Positions 1 through 10,071 of a stretch of DNA of 64,000 bases are shown in pieces. The position numbers and the translations under genes are program-made. Source of the DNA: Casuarius casuarius (taxonomy: Eukaryota; Chordata; Aves; Casuariiformes; Casuariidae). The stretch covers positions 457,643-521,642 of the forward strand of contig PTFA01000400.1 in NCBI GenBank assembly GCA_003342895.1, written 5' to 3'. Position 1 is the first letter of the stretch, and each line of letters starts with the position of its first letter. Below the pieces are notes generated by a model. That model was not told where the DNA came from. It ran no database searches and worked only from the letters and a program-made list of their open reading frames with translations.

Positions 1-780
1 CCCCCCGCCCCGGGGCAGGAGCGGGCGGCGGGAGCCCCGGCCTGGCCGTCGGTGGGGACCGGGGTGGCCCGGGGCGGCGGCGGGGAGCGGCCCCGCTGCC
101 CGGCGCTTCTGCGCTGGGGGCTTGCGGAGGGCCGAGCCCCTTGCGGAGGGCTCCGGAGGGGCTTTTCAGTAACCTGCCTTGGGCTCCGGTGCAGGACGGG
201 CACCGAGGCGCCTGCGCCTCACCCCAGCGCCCGGGAGCATCTCCGCAGCCGCCCTGCGCCCGGGGTGTCCGGGGGACACAAGCTCCTGTACGTGGGTGCG
301 CTGGGGGCAAAATAAAAAGAAAAAATTGCTTCAGGCTGGATTTGCAGCATGTGCCTCGTGGCAAGGAGTTGGCGAAGGCACGCGCAAGGGAGGAGCCCGG
401 CTCCCGCCGCCAGCGCCCGGCCAGCCGCAGGCGGGTGCCGGCTCCGGAGCAGGGCGATGCTGCCGGTGCCGTGCCGTGCTGCGCCCCGGGGCCGGCAGGT
501 CTCCCGCCTCCCCGGAGCCTTTCCTCCCGGCAGCCGCGTCGCGGTCCCGCGGGGTCACGGAGCGCTGGCGAGCGGCAGGGAACGGGTGACATCGGTCCCT
601 GGGGCTGCGGCGCGGGCCTGCACAGCGCTGGGGGCTGAGGCTGTGCCGCCCCTCCCGCAAATGCGGCCACCCCCCCAACGGAGCAGGGTGAAGCGAGGGG
701 CCGGCCAGCGGCGACGGGAGTAGGGCCACCCGCCTTGGGACCGGCCACGGGCGCGCACGCAGCGCCCCGCTTTCGGTTTC
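1..780. other. CpG-rich stretch left of SLC26A11, no provable gene
   Basis: This stretch is very GC- and CpG-rich. Several long open frames run through it on both strands, but none resembles a known protein and such frames are expected by chance in this composition. In human, RNF213 lies directly downstream of SLC26A11 in the same orientation, so by synteny its CpG promoter on the minus strand could lie here or further left. That is inference only. A short AT-rich island near 308-330 contains AATAAA on the plus strand, which could be a polyadenylation signal or chance. Confidence 0.4.
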
Positions 781-893
781 TTTTCCTCGCTCAGCGGTAT
801 CCAGGAATGAGCCCGGTCCCTCCTCCCCCCGCGGAGCAGAAAGCTTCCCCCCCGGCACGCAGCACTGCACGCTCACGCACTGCCGATTGCTGG

Positions 894-899
894 TTTATT
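894..899 (-). terminator. SLC26A11: Candidate polyadenylation signal of SLC26A11
   Basis: TTTATT on the plus strand reads AATAAA on the minus strand, about 540 bp past the SLC26A11 stop codon at 1442-1444. It is the first canonical hexamer seen downstream of the stop in an otherwise GC-rich stretch, so it would give a 3' UTR of roughly 550-570 nt. That UTR would contain the 17-bp minisatellite at 1039-1220. Confidence 0.5.
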
Positions 900-1038
900 T
901 TGCAGCCTCTGCAGAACTGCCCGGAAAGGAAACCTCCTCGTGGCGGGGGGGCATCAGCCGCCTTCCCCTCGTTCAAGAAAACCTCCTTCTCGTGCCCCTG
1001 GGCGCCGTGTCCTGCCGTTCGGCAGCAGCACTGCCGCC

Positions 1039-1220
1039 CGCACCCCTCCGCCGCCCGCACCCCTCCGCCGCCCGCATCCCTCCGCCGCCTGCATCCCTCC
1101 ACTGCCCGCATCCCTCCGCCACCTGCATCCCTCTGCCGCCTGCATCCCTCCGCCGCCCGCATCCCTCCGCCGCCCGCATCCCTCCGCCGCCTGCATCCCT
1201 CCGCCGCCTGCACCCCTCGG
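1039..1220. repeat. 17-bp minisatellite, about 10.7 copies
   Basis: The 17-bp unit CGCATCCCTCCGCCGCC is repeated in tandem. There are ten full copies (1039-1208) and a partial eleventh. Copies differ mainly at the first base (C/T) and by C/T changes in the core. It lies in the inferred 3' UTR of SLC26A11, where the transcript would read purine-rich (GGCGGCGGAGGGATGCG). Because 17 is not a multiple of 3, it creates similar Pro/His-rich open frames in all three frames. These are not genes. Confidence 0.9.
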
Positions 1221-1441
1221 AACAAGAGCGCAGCAGAGGCAGGAGCCGAGGCTCGCCTCCCCGCCGGCACCCGGCACACTCGCTCTCCGGGGGCCCCATT
1301 CCAGCTCCGAGGGAGGAGGAACCTGCCTGGGGACCGAGCCCTGGGCCACCCGCTCCCGGCCGTCCCACAGCCTCTGGGGCCGAGGGTTGGGCTCCCAGAC
1401 TCGTCCTCCGGAGCCGCCCTCGGCGGCGGCAGCCTCGGGGA

Positions 1442-4400
1442 TCACTGCTGCGAAGCGGCAGCCGCTTCCGCCCCGAGGAGGCACAAAGTCTCGTCCGCCT
1501 CCTGCCAGCCAGTGAAATGCTGGAACTCTTCTAAGTCTGCAGACAGCAGGACCTGGAGAACGTTGTCCTGAGGGCAGAGAAGCGAAGGGGCCAGGCTAAG
1601 CGCAGGCCTGGCCGGTCCCCCCTCTCCAGAGGCTGGAAGCCCTGCAAGCAGCCCGGGGCAGAGGCGTGCACGCCCGGCCCGCGGCGACGCGGCCCTTCCC
1701 AATGCCCGGCCCTTCCCAACGCCCGGCATCCTGCAGCGGGACTCGCGTGCTGCAGCCTCCCCTCTCCGAGATGAGGGGGCTGCCCAAAGAGGCAGCTCTG
1801 CCCCACGAGCAGCCAGCCCACAGCCGTGCCGGGCCCTGCTCTGCCCCGCGCCGCATCTTCCCAAGTGAGACGGGAGCAGGTTGCAGCAGGGCCCGGGGGC
1901 CGGCGCAGCCCCAGCGCGGAGCGAGGCGGTTCGGCTGGGCGCGTCCGCAGGAACCCGTCCTCCGGAGGACACGGCTGACGCCCGGCGCGGCGGGAGGCAG
2001 CGGGACGAGGGCACGGTCCTCGTCAGCCCCGCGGCTGCTTTCTGCCGCCCACGCACCTGCAGGCCGCGGAAGGCCAGGGAGAAGCCCTGCTTGCGCAGCT
2101 CGCGCAGCAGATCTGCCAGCCCCACCACCACCGTGTAGTCGATGCTGCTGACGTGGCGGCAGTCCAGGATGATGGAGCCCGGCGAAGACGCTGCTGGAAG
2201 AAGAGCGTGCGGTCATGTCCCTGAGGAGCCCAGAACCGACCATCCCAGGGGACACAGCTCGGTCCTGGGGGGTCGTGTGGCCTCAGCCGGGCCGTTGGGC
2301 ATCCTGTCCCCAGCCAGCCGGAGCGCACGCGTGCAGTCTGCTCCTTTCGAGCCAGACCGTGCTAGAGGGAGACAAACTCATGTCAAGATAAACTTGACAT
2401 AAATCCCAAAACATCCCACCCAAAGTCCCTCTTTAACTGTCCTCCACCTCTGCCTGTAAAGAGCGGCAGCTCCAGCAAGCTGGCGAGCTGCCGGGAGGCG
2501 GCGGGGGAGCAGCCGGGGCTGGAAGGGGCGAGGACGGCAGGGGCGAGGACGGCAGGGGCGAGGACGGCAGGGCTCTCGGGAGCACGGCAGGAACCAGGGG
2601 CTGGTCCCTGCCGCAAGACGCTGTTCCGTCCCTGCTTATATCCGCAGTCCGGAGCAGCGAGGCCAGCACGTTTCACCCCCTGCGGAAGGGATGCAGGCGG
2701 GCGCCGCGCTGCGGGTCACCCCGCGAGGCCGCCGGGCCGGGAGGCGGGCGCCGTACCTGCCAGCGCGCGCTTGCACACGGTGTCCCGCAGGTACTCGATG
2801 GCTGGGAAGTGCAGGCTGCTCCCGGGCTGCACGAGGAGCCCTCCCCGGTCAGACACCTGCGCAAGACCCCAGAGCGAGGGTGACATGTCAGGGAGGGATG
2901 AAGGACACGCACAGGCTGCGATCTTCCCCAAGCAGGGAAACTGCACGTGTGACAAAGCAAACTATCGTCCTTCTTGCAGGCGGGGAACACGCTGGAGCCC
3001 ACATCCCCCACGGAAACGCCCTTCCTGCAAACACCCAGCACAAGCAGGGAGAGCAACGCCTCCCTCCAGCTCCAGGCTTCCCGCATCGTCATCGCTTTAA
3101 GGGCCTTGAAACGGGTCCCCGCGCTGCACCGACGGCAGCCTGGGGAGGTGGGACAGGGCAGAAGCAGGACAGAAAAGCATCCCGCACCCCAGCTCGCCCG
3201 CTGCCCGCTGCTCGCAGGGAGCCCTCTCCCGGCTCCCCCCCGCCAAGCCCAGCCCAGCCGGCCCCGCGCATCCCAGGCAAGGCGAAGCCCACCTTTATGG
3301 GGGGCCTGGCGACGGGGTAGAGCAGGAGAACCCCGGAGACCAGCACCCCGGCCACAATGCCGTACTGCACCTCCCAGAAGCAGAGCAGGAACGTCACGCA
3401 CAGGGGCACGAGGTCCAGCCCTGCAAGAGAGAGAGCCCGGTCCCGGCTGGACCTTGTCCTCGGGCCACAGCGCCCTGCACGATGGCGCCTGCGTTGGAAA
3501 ATCCCCGGCGCCCGGTTTGTAACTCGGCAGAGGGAAGAGCAAAGGGCGGTGTGGGAGGAACTGCCTGGGGGGATGCAAAATCCTAATTTCTGGTGCTTTG
3601 GGCCTCAAAGCTGGGCCCATAGCACCCAAGGCCACCACAGCTGAGGACAGGAGAGTCACCGGAGGAAGGGCAGAGCCATCCTAGGCTGAGCTTGGATCAG
3701 CAAGGGAGAAATCCCGGGCCAGAGCTGCTGGCTACTCACAGCCCCCGGAAAGGGAAGGGGCTCCGGTACTCCCGGGGCATTGGCCAAATCCTCCCCTCTT
3801 GCCTGGCACCCGGGTGGACACGTGTCCCTGGGGAACAGCGGTCAGAAAGTCCCCACCGGTGGCCCCAAGAGGCCACGACATCCCTCATCCGCCCCTGCCC
3901 AGGGCGGCTGCTCCGCACGGAGAGCCGAGGCGCCCCGGGGACCCGCAGCCCCCGGCGCCGGCCCTCACTCTTCACCCGCCACAGCGTCCTGAAGATCCCG
4001 GCGTCGAACATGGGCACCACGGCGCAGACGATGACGGCGGCCAGCGCCGCTTTGGGGATGTAGGAGAAGCAGGAGGTCAGGTAGGCCAGCGAGAGCAGGA
4101 CCAGGGCCCCTGCGCGGAGACGGGGAGCGCCTGAGCCGCCGCCGGTCCTCGCACGCTCCCGGTGCCCGCGGCGGAGCGGGACGCCGGTGCCGGGCCCGGG
4201 GGTCCGCGGAGCCGCCCGGAGCGGGCGCCGGGGCCCCCACCTGTGACGAGCCCCCCCGCGGGGGTGCAGGCGCCCGTCTGCGCGTTCACCGCCGTCCTGA
4301 AACGCAGAGCAGAGGCACCGTCCCAGGCTGCGGCACGGCGGGGACCTGCAGCCCCGGACCCGCGTCCCACCCGGCACGGGCGGCTCTGCGGACTGGGAAA

Positions 4401-7400
4401 ATCCGTGGGGAGAAGCACGAGCGCGGCCGAGGCTCCCGGCCAGCGCAGGACACGAGGAGCGAAGACGAGGGCAGGCAGCCGGGTGACCCACAGCTCAGGA
4501 GCCAGGGGGGCAGATGGGGACCGGGCACAGCTGCGGGGGGGGTCCCTGCCGCCCCGCTCCCGGGATGCTCCAGAGCCCCCTCGCCACGCGTCCCAGCGGG
4601 GGCCCCGCAGCCCGAGCCCCCGCTCCGGCCGGCCACTTACCGCCCAAAGCTGCCCGTGACGGGGTACGAGGAGACGAACGAGCCCAGGATGTTGGTGAAG
4701 CCTGCGGCGGGGAAGGAGCAGGGCTGGGGACACAGCGGCCGCGGGGGGAGAGCAGCCTGTCCCCTGCCGTCACCCCCCCAAACCTGCGGCGTTGGGGACC
4801 GCGGGGCCGCGCCTGGCCCTGATCCTGATCCTGACTGATGGGGTCACGGAGCGCTCAAGGGCTGGGAAGGATAAACCCCACGGCGGAAAGACAGAAAACC
4901 CCAAAGGGAAGAAGAGGGAGCTGCAGCCAGCGACTCGGCGCCACGGAGCACACGTTCCCGGGAGCGGGACCAGCCGCTCTCCTGCCCGCCTGGGAAAGCT
5001 CCGCAGGCGCCTGACCGAGGCGGCGGACAAGCCGAGGCTCCACCCAGGAGCCCGTTACATCCCCGCTGTCCTTTGTGCGCCCGTGATTGCTTGGTACGTC
5101 CGAGCTGTGCGTGTCCTGCTCGTCCTCCGCGCGCAGAGAAGGTCCCCGAGCTCAGGGACCCGAGGGGACAGGCACGGGCCCCTCCACCCAGCACCCGGGA
5201 CTGGTGTCCAGTTCCCGCTGGGAAAGGGGACTTTGCGGGACCTATCGGGGACAGAGCTGCTCTCGGGCCGGATTCCCGCTGCGCTGTCCCAGAGAGCCCC
5301 CCCGAACCCTCCGAGCGGCCTCTCACCCATAGCCAGCAGCTCCTGGTTGGGGTCGATCCTGTAGCCGTTCTGCGAGGCTGGAAGCAGACAACCGGCACGG
5401 CCCAGAGCTTTGTGCGGGCCAACGCGGGCTGGAGCGGGGGTCCGCAGCGCGGAGGGACACCCCCAGCCCAGCACCCGCCAGGGCCTGGGAGCAGCCCCCA
5501 GACAACGCCGAAGCTCAGCACAGCGAGGGGGACCCCGTGCCCGCTCCCCGTTCAGCTACGCGGGAGCTGCCTTGCCGGGGGGGCAGGGGGCATCCCCCAG
5601 CAGCGCTCCCCAGGGACCCCGTCTGCCGCCCCACGCTGCGACCCCTGCCCAGCAAGGGCAGCCCCAGGCCCCCCTTCCGCCGCCTCCTTGAGCAGCGAAA
5701 CCCCCGGCCCCTTCGGAGCCCCCTCCGCGAGCGGAGGCGCCGGGACCTGGCGCAGCCGTACCAAAAGCCTTGGCGATCGCCACGGTCTCCAGCAGGCCCA
5801 TGAGCGGCACCACGGCCAGTCCGTCTCCCATGTCCTGGGGGAGAAGGACAAGGCGAACGTTGCAACGAGAAAAGCCAGCAAACGCGCGCTCCGGCGGGAC
5901 GCCCTGCAACGCTTCCCACGGCACGGCACGGCACGGCCTTTTCTCCCCTCCGACCAGGCATGGGGGCTGAAAGGAGCTGCCCCGTCCCGGGAGGAATCCC
6001 CTCGCACGCAGGTTTGCTCCGCTGTTTAGAACGCCGCAACGCCGGGGGAGCGCAGCCTTCCCGCCGGCGCGGCAGCACCCACCTGCACCATCCTGCGGAA
6101 GGGAACGGTGCCGTTGGGGGCGACCTCGGCAAACGGCGGCAGCCGCAACGCGGGGAGCCCCTGGGGGATCTCGCCGGTGAGGGTGAACGGCCGAGAGCCC
6201 ATCGCCTGGAAGGAGTAAGCGACCAGGCCAGCAAACAGGACCACGAGGGCGTTGCGTGCTGTGCGGAGAAGATACCTACAGTGAAACAGTGCCACGAGCC
6301 CCCGGGTGGCAGGAGGGACCAGAGGAGGCAGGTACCCAGACTGCGGGCGGGTGTGGAGCCTTTCTACCCTTAGAGAAGGGCAGGCACAGCGGCAGGACCA
6401 TCCGGATGACTCCATCCTCCCCAGCCCACCTCTGGGATCCAGCTCCCGCCAACCTCAGTCAGATCCAGGCTCTCTCTTCCTCTTTGCAGGTCTCCCCTCT
6501 TCCTCTGCTCCAGAAGAGGCTGAGACCATAGGAAGGACGGCCGTGGGAAAGAGAAAGGGCAGAGGAAGGCCAACGCACCCGTGGCGGAGATCCAGACGAT
6601 GCGATAACTGACCCTGGCGGAGAGCGGCTCCGCGCTGGGAGCTCTGGAGAGGCGCCTCTTCATTGCCCCAAGCCCCGCAAGTGCCACCAGGCAGGCCAGC
6701 CCAAGGATGGCATCCCCAGCCCTGCAAACAGGTCAGAGCGATGCCAGCCCAAGCGTGCTGCCGTGCTGCCGTGCTGCCGTGCGCAGGGAGAGCTGCTGCC
6801 ACGGCTCCCGCGAGGAAGGAAGGACGTACGCCCTTGCTGCGCAGGGAGCGGCCGCAGCTCCGGAGGGGACACCCGGCTCCCGGGGATCCTGGCAGCCCCC
6901 GCACACCACTGGCAAAACACGTCACCTTCCCGGGAGGCAGCAGGAGAGGGAGAAGAGGGTCCTTCCCCAGCGAGTGGCAGGATGCTGATGATTTGTGGAC
7001 TGCCTCTTCATGAAGAGGGGAATGGACCCCAGGGACAGGCAGGATCCACACGGCAGGAGCTGCCTCCAGCTCAGGTTACGTGGGACAGACATGCCCCCCC
7101 CCATTGCAGCCCCTCGCAGCTGTTTTTCCACCCGCATTGAAGCCAAAACCGCGCGTTACCGGGCTGTGCGAGGAACCTGGGGCTGCGGCACGGACCCGGA
7201 GCCAGGAGCGCAGCTAACGGGCTCAGGGCTCCTCGAGCTCCCCGCTCGGACTGCCAAAAACTGGAGGAGGGGTTGCTACACGCAGATGCTCTCATGTGCT
7301 CTTGGACTGGCAAAAATCTGATCTACCCAACCGGGAGCAGAAAATCGGACAAGCGTGCCCCCTCTCCCCCTCCAGCAGCTCAGGAGCCCAGGTACTCCCC

Positions 7401-9599
7401 ATCTTCAAATTTCCAGTGCAGACAGAAAGGACAGAGAACGTGTTCTCGTGCCACAGCACCGAGCAGAGACCGAGAAATTGGTCCGAGAAGCCCCGTGTGA
7501 CCTGCGAGACGGTTGTAGCAAAGCAGCAACGGCCCCTGCACTGCAGGAAGGGAACGGAGCGGGGAAGGTGCAGGGACAGGCGCTGACCTGGTCTCTCCGA
7601 TCCTCCTCAGCGTCTCATACACCTGCAGGAAAAACTGCCGAGGGATTCCCCGCAGTCCCAGGAAGTTCTGCACAGAAAGGTAAAGCCTCGTGAAGCTCCA
7701 CCACGCCTGGCGCCCGGCAGGGACAGCCAGAAGCACGGGGGCAGCGACACCCCTCCCCGGGGGCCCTGGCACACGCAAGGGCTTTGCCGTCTGCTAGCTG
7801 GGAAGGTTCATCGGGGACTATCGTGTTCCCTCAGGCAGCCGTCGGGAGAGGACCTCTCCCTGCGCAGCCCCGTGCAGGGAGACCTCGGAGGGTCCCTAGC
7901 GCTGATTTTTTTGCAGGGCTGCAGCCCTGAGCGTGTCTCCACCCCGTCCTGCTTACACACAACCTCCCGGTAAGGAGCTGTTTGGGCTCTTCGTCCCATC
8001 CCCAGCCCACCCAGCCCTGACGGCCGCTTGCATGCTGGGGGAAGCAGCGGCACCAGGCTCCCAGCTTCCTTGCAGAAACACTAGCTGCAACCGCAGCCAT
8101 TAGCCAATATGGGGCCTCGGGCTCCTCGCAAACCTCACACCCCTCCCCAGGCCCGTCTGATTTCGGTTAACCACAAAGGAAGCGTTGCTGCTCCACAAGA
8201 GCCCGAATACTTCAGACCCCGGCGACACCAGCAAGGGACTGGTGGAGCCCCAAACCCGCCAAGCCTCGCGGCCAACCTCAGCCGGACGGAAGGAGCCACC
8301 CGCCGCCTCCATCGAGCGGCCAAATCACACACGCCTCGTGGTTCCACTCGGGGTCCCGATTGCTGCTGTCACCAGGGAGGAGGGCGCGTTCCGGAGGGCA
8401 GGGGCCTCGCCAGGGGTGCTCGGGGACGGGGCCCACCAGAAGTCCTGGCAGTGGGACCCGCGTGCCCTTCGCGGCCGCCCTCCGCCGCCGCCGAGCCCCG
8501 CGCCCAGCCCAGCGCCCAGCGTCCCGGCTCCGCAACACACTCGTCCTGTGAGCAAGAACTGCAGAGCGGACCGGAGATCCTACCTTGACCTGGTTGAAGC
8601 TGATGGTGACCGAGGCAGCTGAGGTGAACCCTTTAATGACGGGGCAGGATACAAAGTCCAGAAGAAAACCTGCGTGGGACAGCGGTGCCAGTGAATCAGC
8701 TGCAGGCTGAAGCAGGGTGTTGGCACGCGCACCGAGCTGTGGTGAACGGCAGCAGGGCGACCCCAGAGCCTCAGCGAGCACAAGGGAGGAGGGGGAGCAA
8801 TTACAGGACAAGCAACATCCCAAAAACGTGACTACACAAGGCGAGAGCATCTCACCAAGACGAAGAAGGCCCATGGCCAGCTGGATGCAGCCCGAGAGGA
8901 AGGCGAGCAGGACGGCATAGACAGGGTCGTGGAACGCGTAAGAGGACACAAGCAGTGACATGATGGCAGTGGGACCCAGCGTCACGTCTTTGGCAGTTCC
9001 CAGGAAGCAGTAGACGAAGCAGCCCATGAAGGAAGAATAGAGGCCGTACTGCACGGGGACAAAAGGACATTCAGCACCACGACACTCAGAGCTGGGAAAC
9101 GCCAGATGCTTCCAGGAGGCTGCATGAAGGGAGGACTGTGCTACTTCGCGATCCCTCCGGAGTCCACAGTCGGTCCTACATGAACACATTGCATCTGTGG
9201 CTTCCTGTCCCAGAAAACGCATGACTGCACGTGACCAGCCTCTGGCCTCCCAGCCCGTCCAGCCGCCCCTCGCGCTCCTGTCCGGCGCCCCTGCCCTCCC
9301 CGCAGCAGCCCCGGGCCGCACGCAGCCGGCCTGCAGTTCCACCTCTGCAACAGGCAACGGCTGAGCCGGTGCGAGACGCAGCGCAGGGGACTGCGACCCA
9401 CCTGGACGGGCAGGCCGGCCACCTCGGCGTACGCCAGCGCCTGCGGTACCACCGTCAGGCCCACGGTCGCTCCGGCGATCAGGTCCAGCTGCAGCCAGGC
9501 CAGCGAGTACCGCGGAAGCCAGCTGAGGATAGGCAGCCGTTTCTGGACCGCGCGGTAAGAGCAGCATCGCCCGCGGTCCTGGGGGTCCGGCGCCGGCAT
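1442..9599 (-). CDS. SLC26A11: SLC26A11, sodium-independent sulfate/anion transporter, complete
   Basis: SLC26 (SulP) family anion transporter that carries sulfate and chloride, reported on plasma and lysosomal membranes. Fifteen coding exons, from the start: 9402-9599, 8856-9048, 8584-8669, 7588-7667, 6579-6721, 6083-6258, 5762-5834, 5327-5377, 4641-4701, 4241-4296, 3969-4109, 3293-3420, 2757-2856, 2057-2190, 1442-1567. They total 1746 nt, giving 581 aa plus TGA. All introns are GT-AG and phases agree throughout. Recognisable motifs are the SulP signature around GLTVVPQALAYAEVAGLP (exon 1), LGPTAIMSLLVSSYAFHDP (exon 2), many hydrophobic membrane helices, and a C-terminal STAS domain in the last exons (LDCRHVSSIDYTVVVGLADL). 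The ATG at 9599 has G at -3 and matches the usual short cytosolic N-terminus. The protein is about 25 residues shorter than human (606 aa), mostly at the two ends. It is divergently paired with SGSH. Confidence 0.96.
2524..2568. repeat. 15-bp tandem repeat, 3 copies
   Basis: AGGGGCGAGGACGGC is repeated three times without change (2524-2538, 2539-2553, 2554-2568) inside an SLC26A11 intron, between the exons at 2057-2190 and 2757-2856. The perfect identity suggests a recent expansion. Confidence 0.9.
9228..9235. promoter_or_regulatory. CLEAR/E-box-like CACGTGAC in SLC26A11 intron 1
   Basis: CACGTGAC matches the last eight bases of the CLEAR consensus GTCACGTGAC bound by TFEB, TFE3 and MITF. 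The two flanking 5' bases differ. It lies about 165 bp inside intron 1 of SLC26A11, near the divergent SLC26A11/SGSH promoter. Function is inferred from motif and position only. An 8-mer can occur by chance. Confidence 0.4.
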
Positions 9600-9949
9600 G
9601 GCTGCTCGGGGCAGGGCGCGGGGCCGCCCGGTGCGGCGGGGTTTCGCGGCGGGGCTCCGCTCCCTGCCCGGGACCGCGCCGGCTGCCCCAGCTCCGCGAA
9701 GGGGGCTCCGAGCCGGCCGGTACCTCCGGCGGGCAGGGGCCGGGGCTCCCCGCGCGCCCGGGGAGGCAGCGACGGAGGTCGCGGAGCCGGGCGGGGGCAG
9801 CGCGGCGCGGCGGCGCCGGGGCAGCGGGGAGCCCGGGGTCGGGAACCGGCTGCGGGCGGGGGCAGCCTGGGGAAGCGCCGCTCCCGGGCTCGGTCCCGGG
9901 ATCCTTCCCGGCGGCCCCGGGCGCATCCGGGAGCCCCGCCCGGGCCGGC

Positions 9950-9957
9950 TCATGTGA
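9950..9957. promoter_or_regulatory. M-box TCATGTGA (MiT/TFE-type site)
   Basis: TCATGTGA is the classic M-box bound by MITF, TFEB and TFE3. It lies 115-122 bp upstream of the SGSH ATG and about 350 bp from the SLC26A11 ATG, in the position typical of lysosomal-gene CLEAR elements. The motif is read directly. Binding is inferred. Confidence 0.5.
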
Positions 9958-9969
9958 CGGGGCAGAGGA

Positions 9970-9970
<1 letters not shown>

Positions 9971-10000
<30 letters not shown>
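9971..10000. repeat. GAGCCG hexamer repeat, 5 copies
   Basis: Five perfect copies of GAGCCG lie within the divergent promoter, about 70-100 bp before the SGSH start codon and so probably in or near its 5' UTR. This may be a length-variable microsatellite. Confidence 0.9.
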
Positions 10001-10071
10001 TCGAGCCCCGGCCGCTTCCCGGCCGCTTCCCGGCAGCGGCGGCCCCGGAGGGCGCCCGGCGGCGACGCGCG

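Larger units (their letters stand above)
9600..10071. promoter_or_regulatory. Divergent CpG promoter of SLC26A11 and SGSH
   Basis: Only 472 bp separate the two start codons, and the stretch is dense in CpG with no TATA box seen. Both 5' UTRs and the shared core promoter must lie here unless there are upstream noncoding exons. The same head-to-head arrangement is known in human. Visible elements are an M-box TCATGTGA at 9950-9957, five GAGCCG hexamers at 9971-10000, and a duplicated GGCCGCTTCCC just after them. Long open frames crossing this stretch on the minus strand are composition artefacts. Confidence 0.85.

Noticed and set aside
735..1571. 278-codon and overlapping Pro-rich open frames
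   Set aside because: They are produced by the 17-bp minisatellite and GC-rich 3' UTR of SLC26A11 read on the wrong strand.
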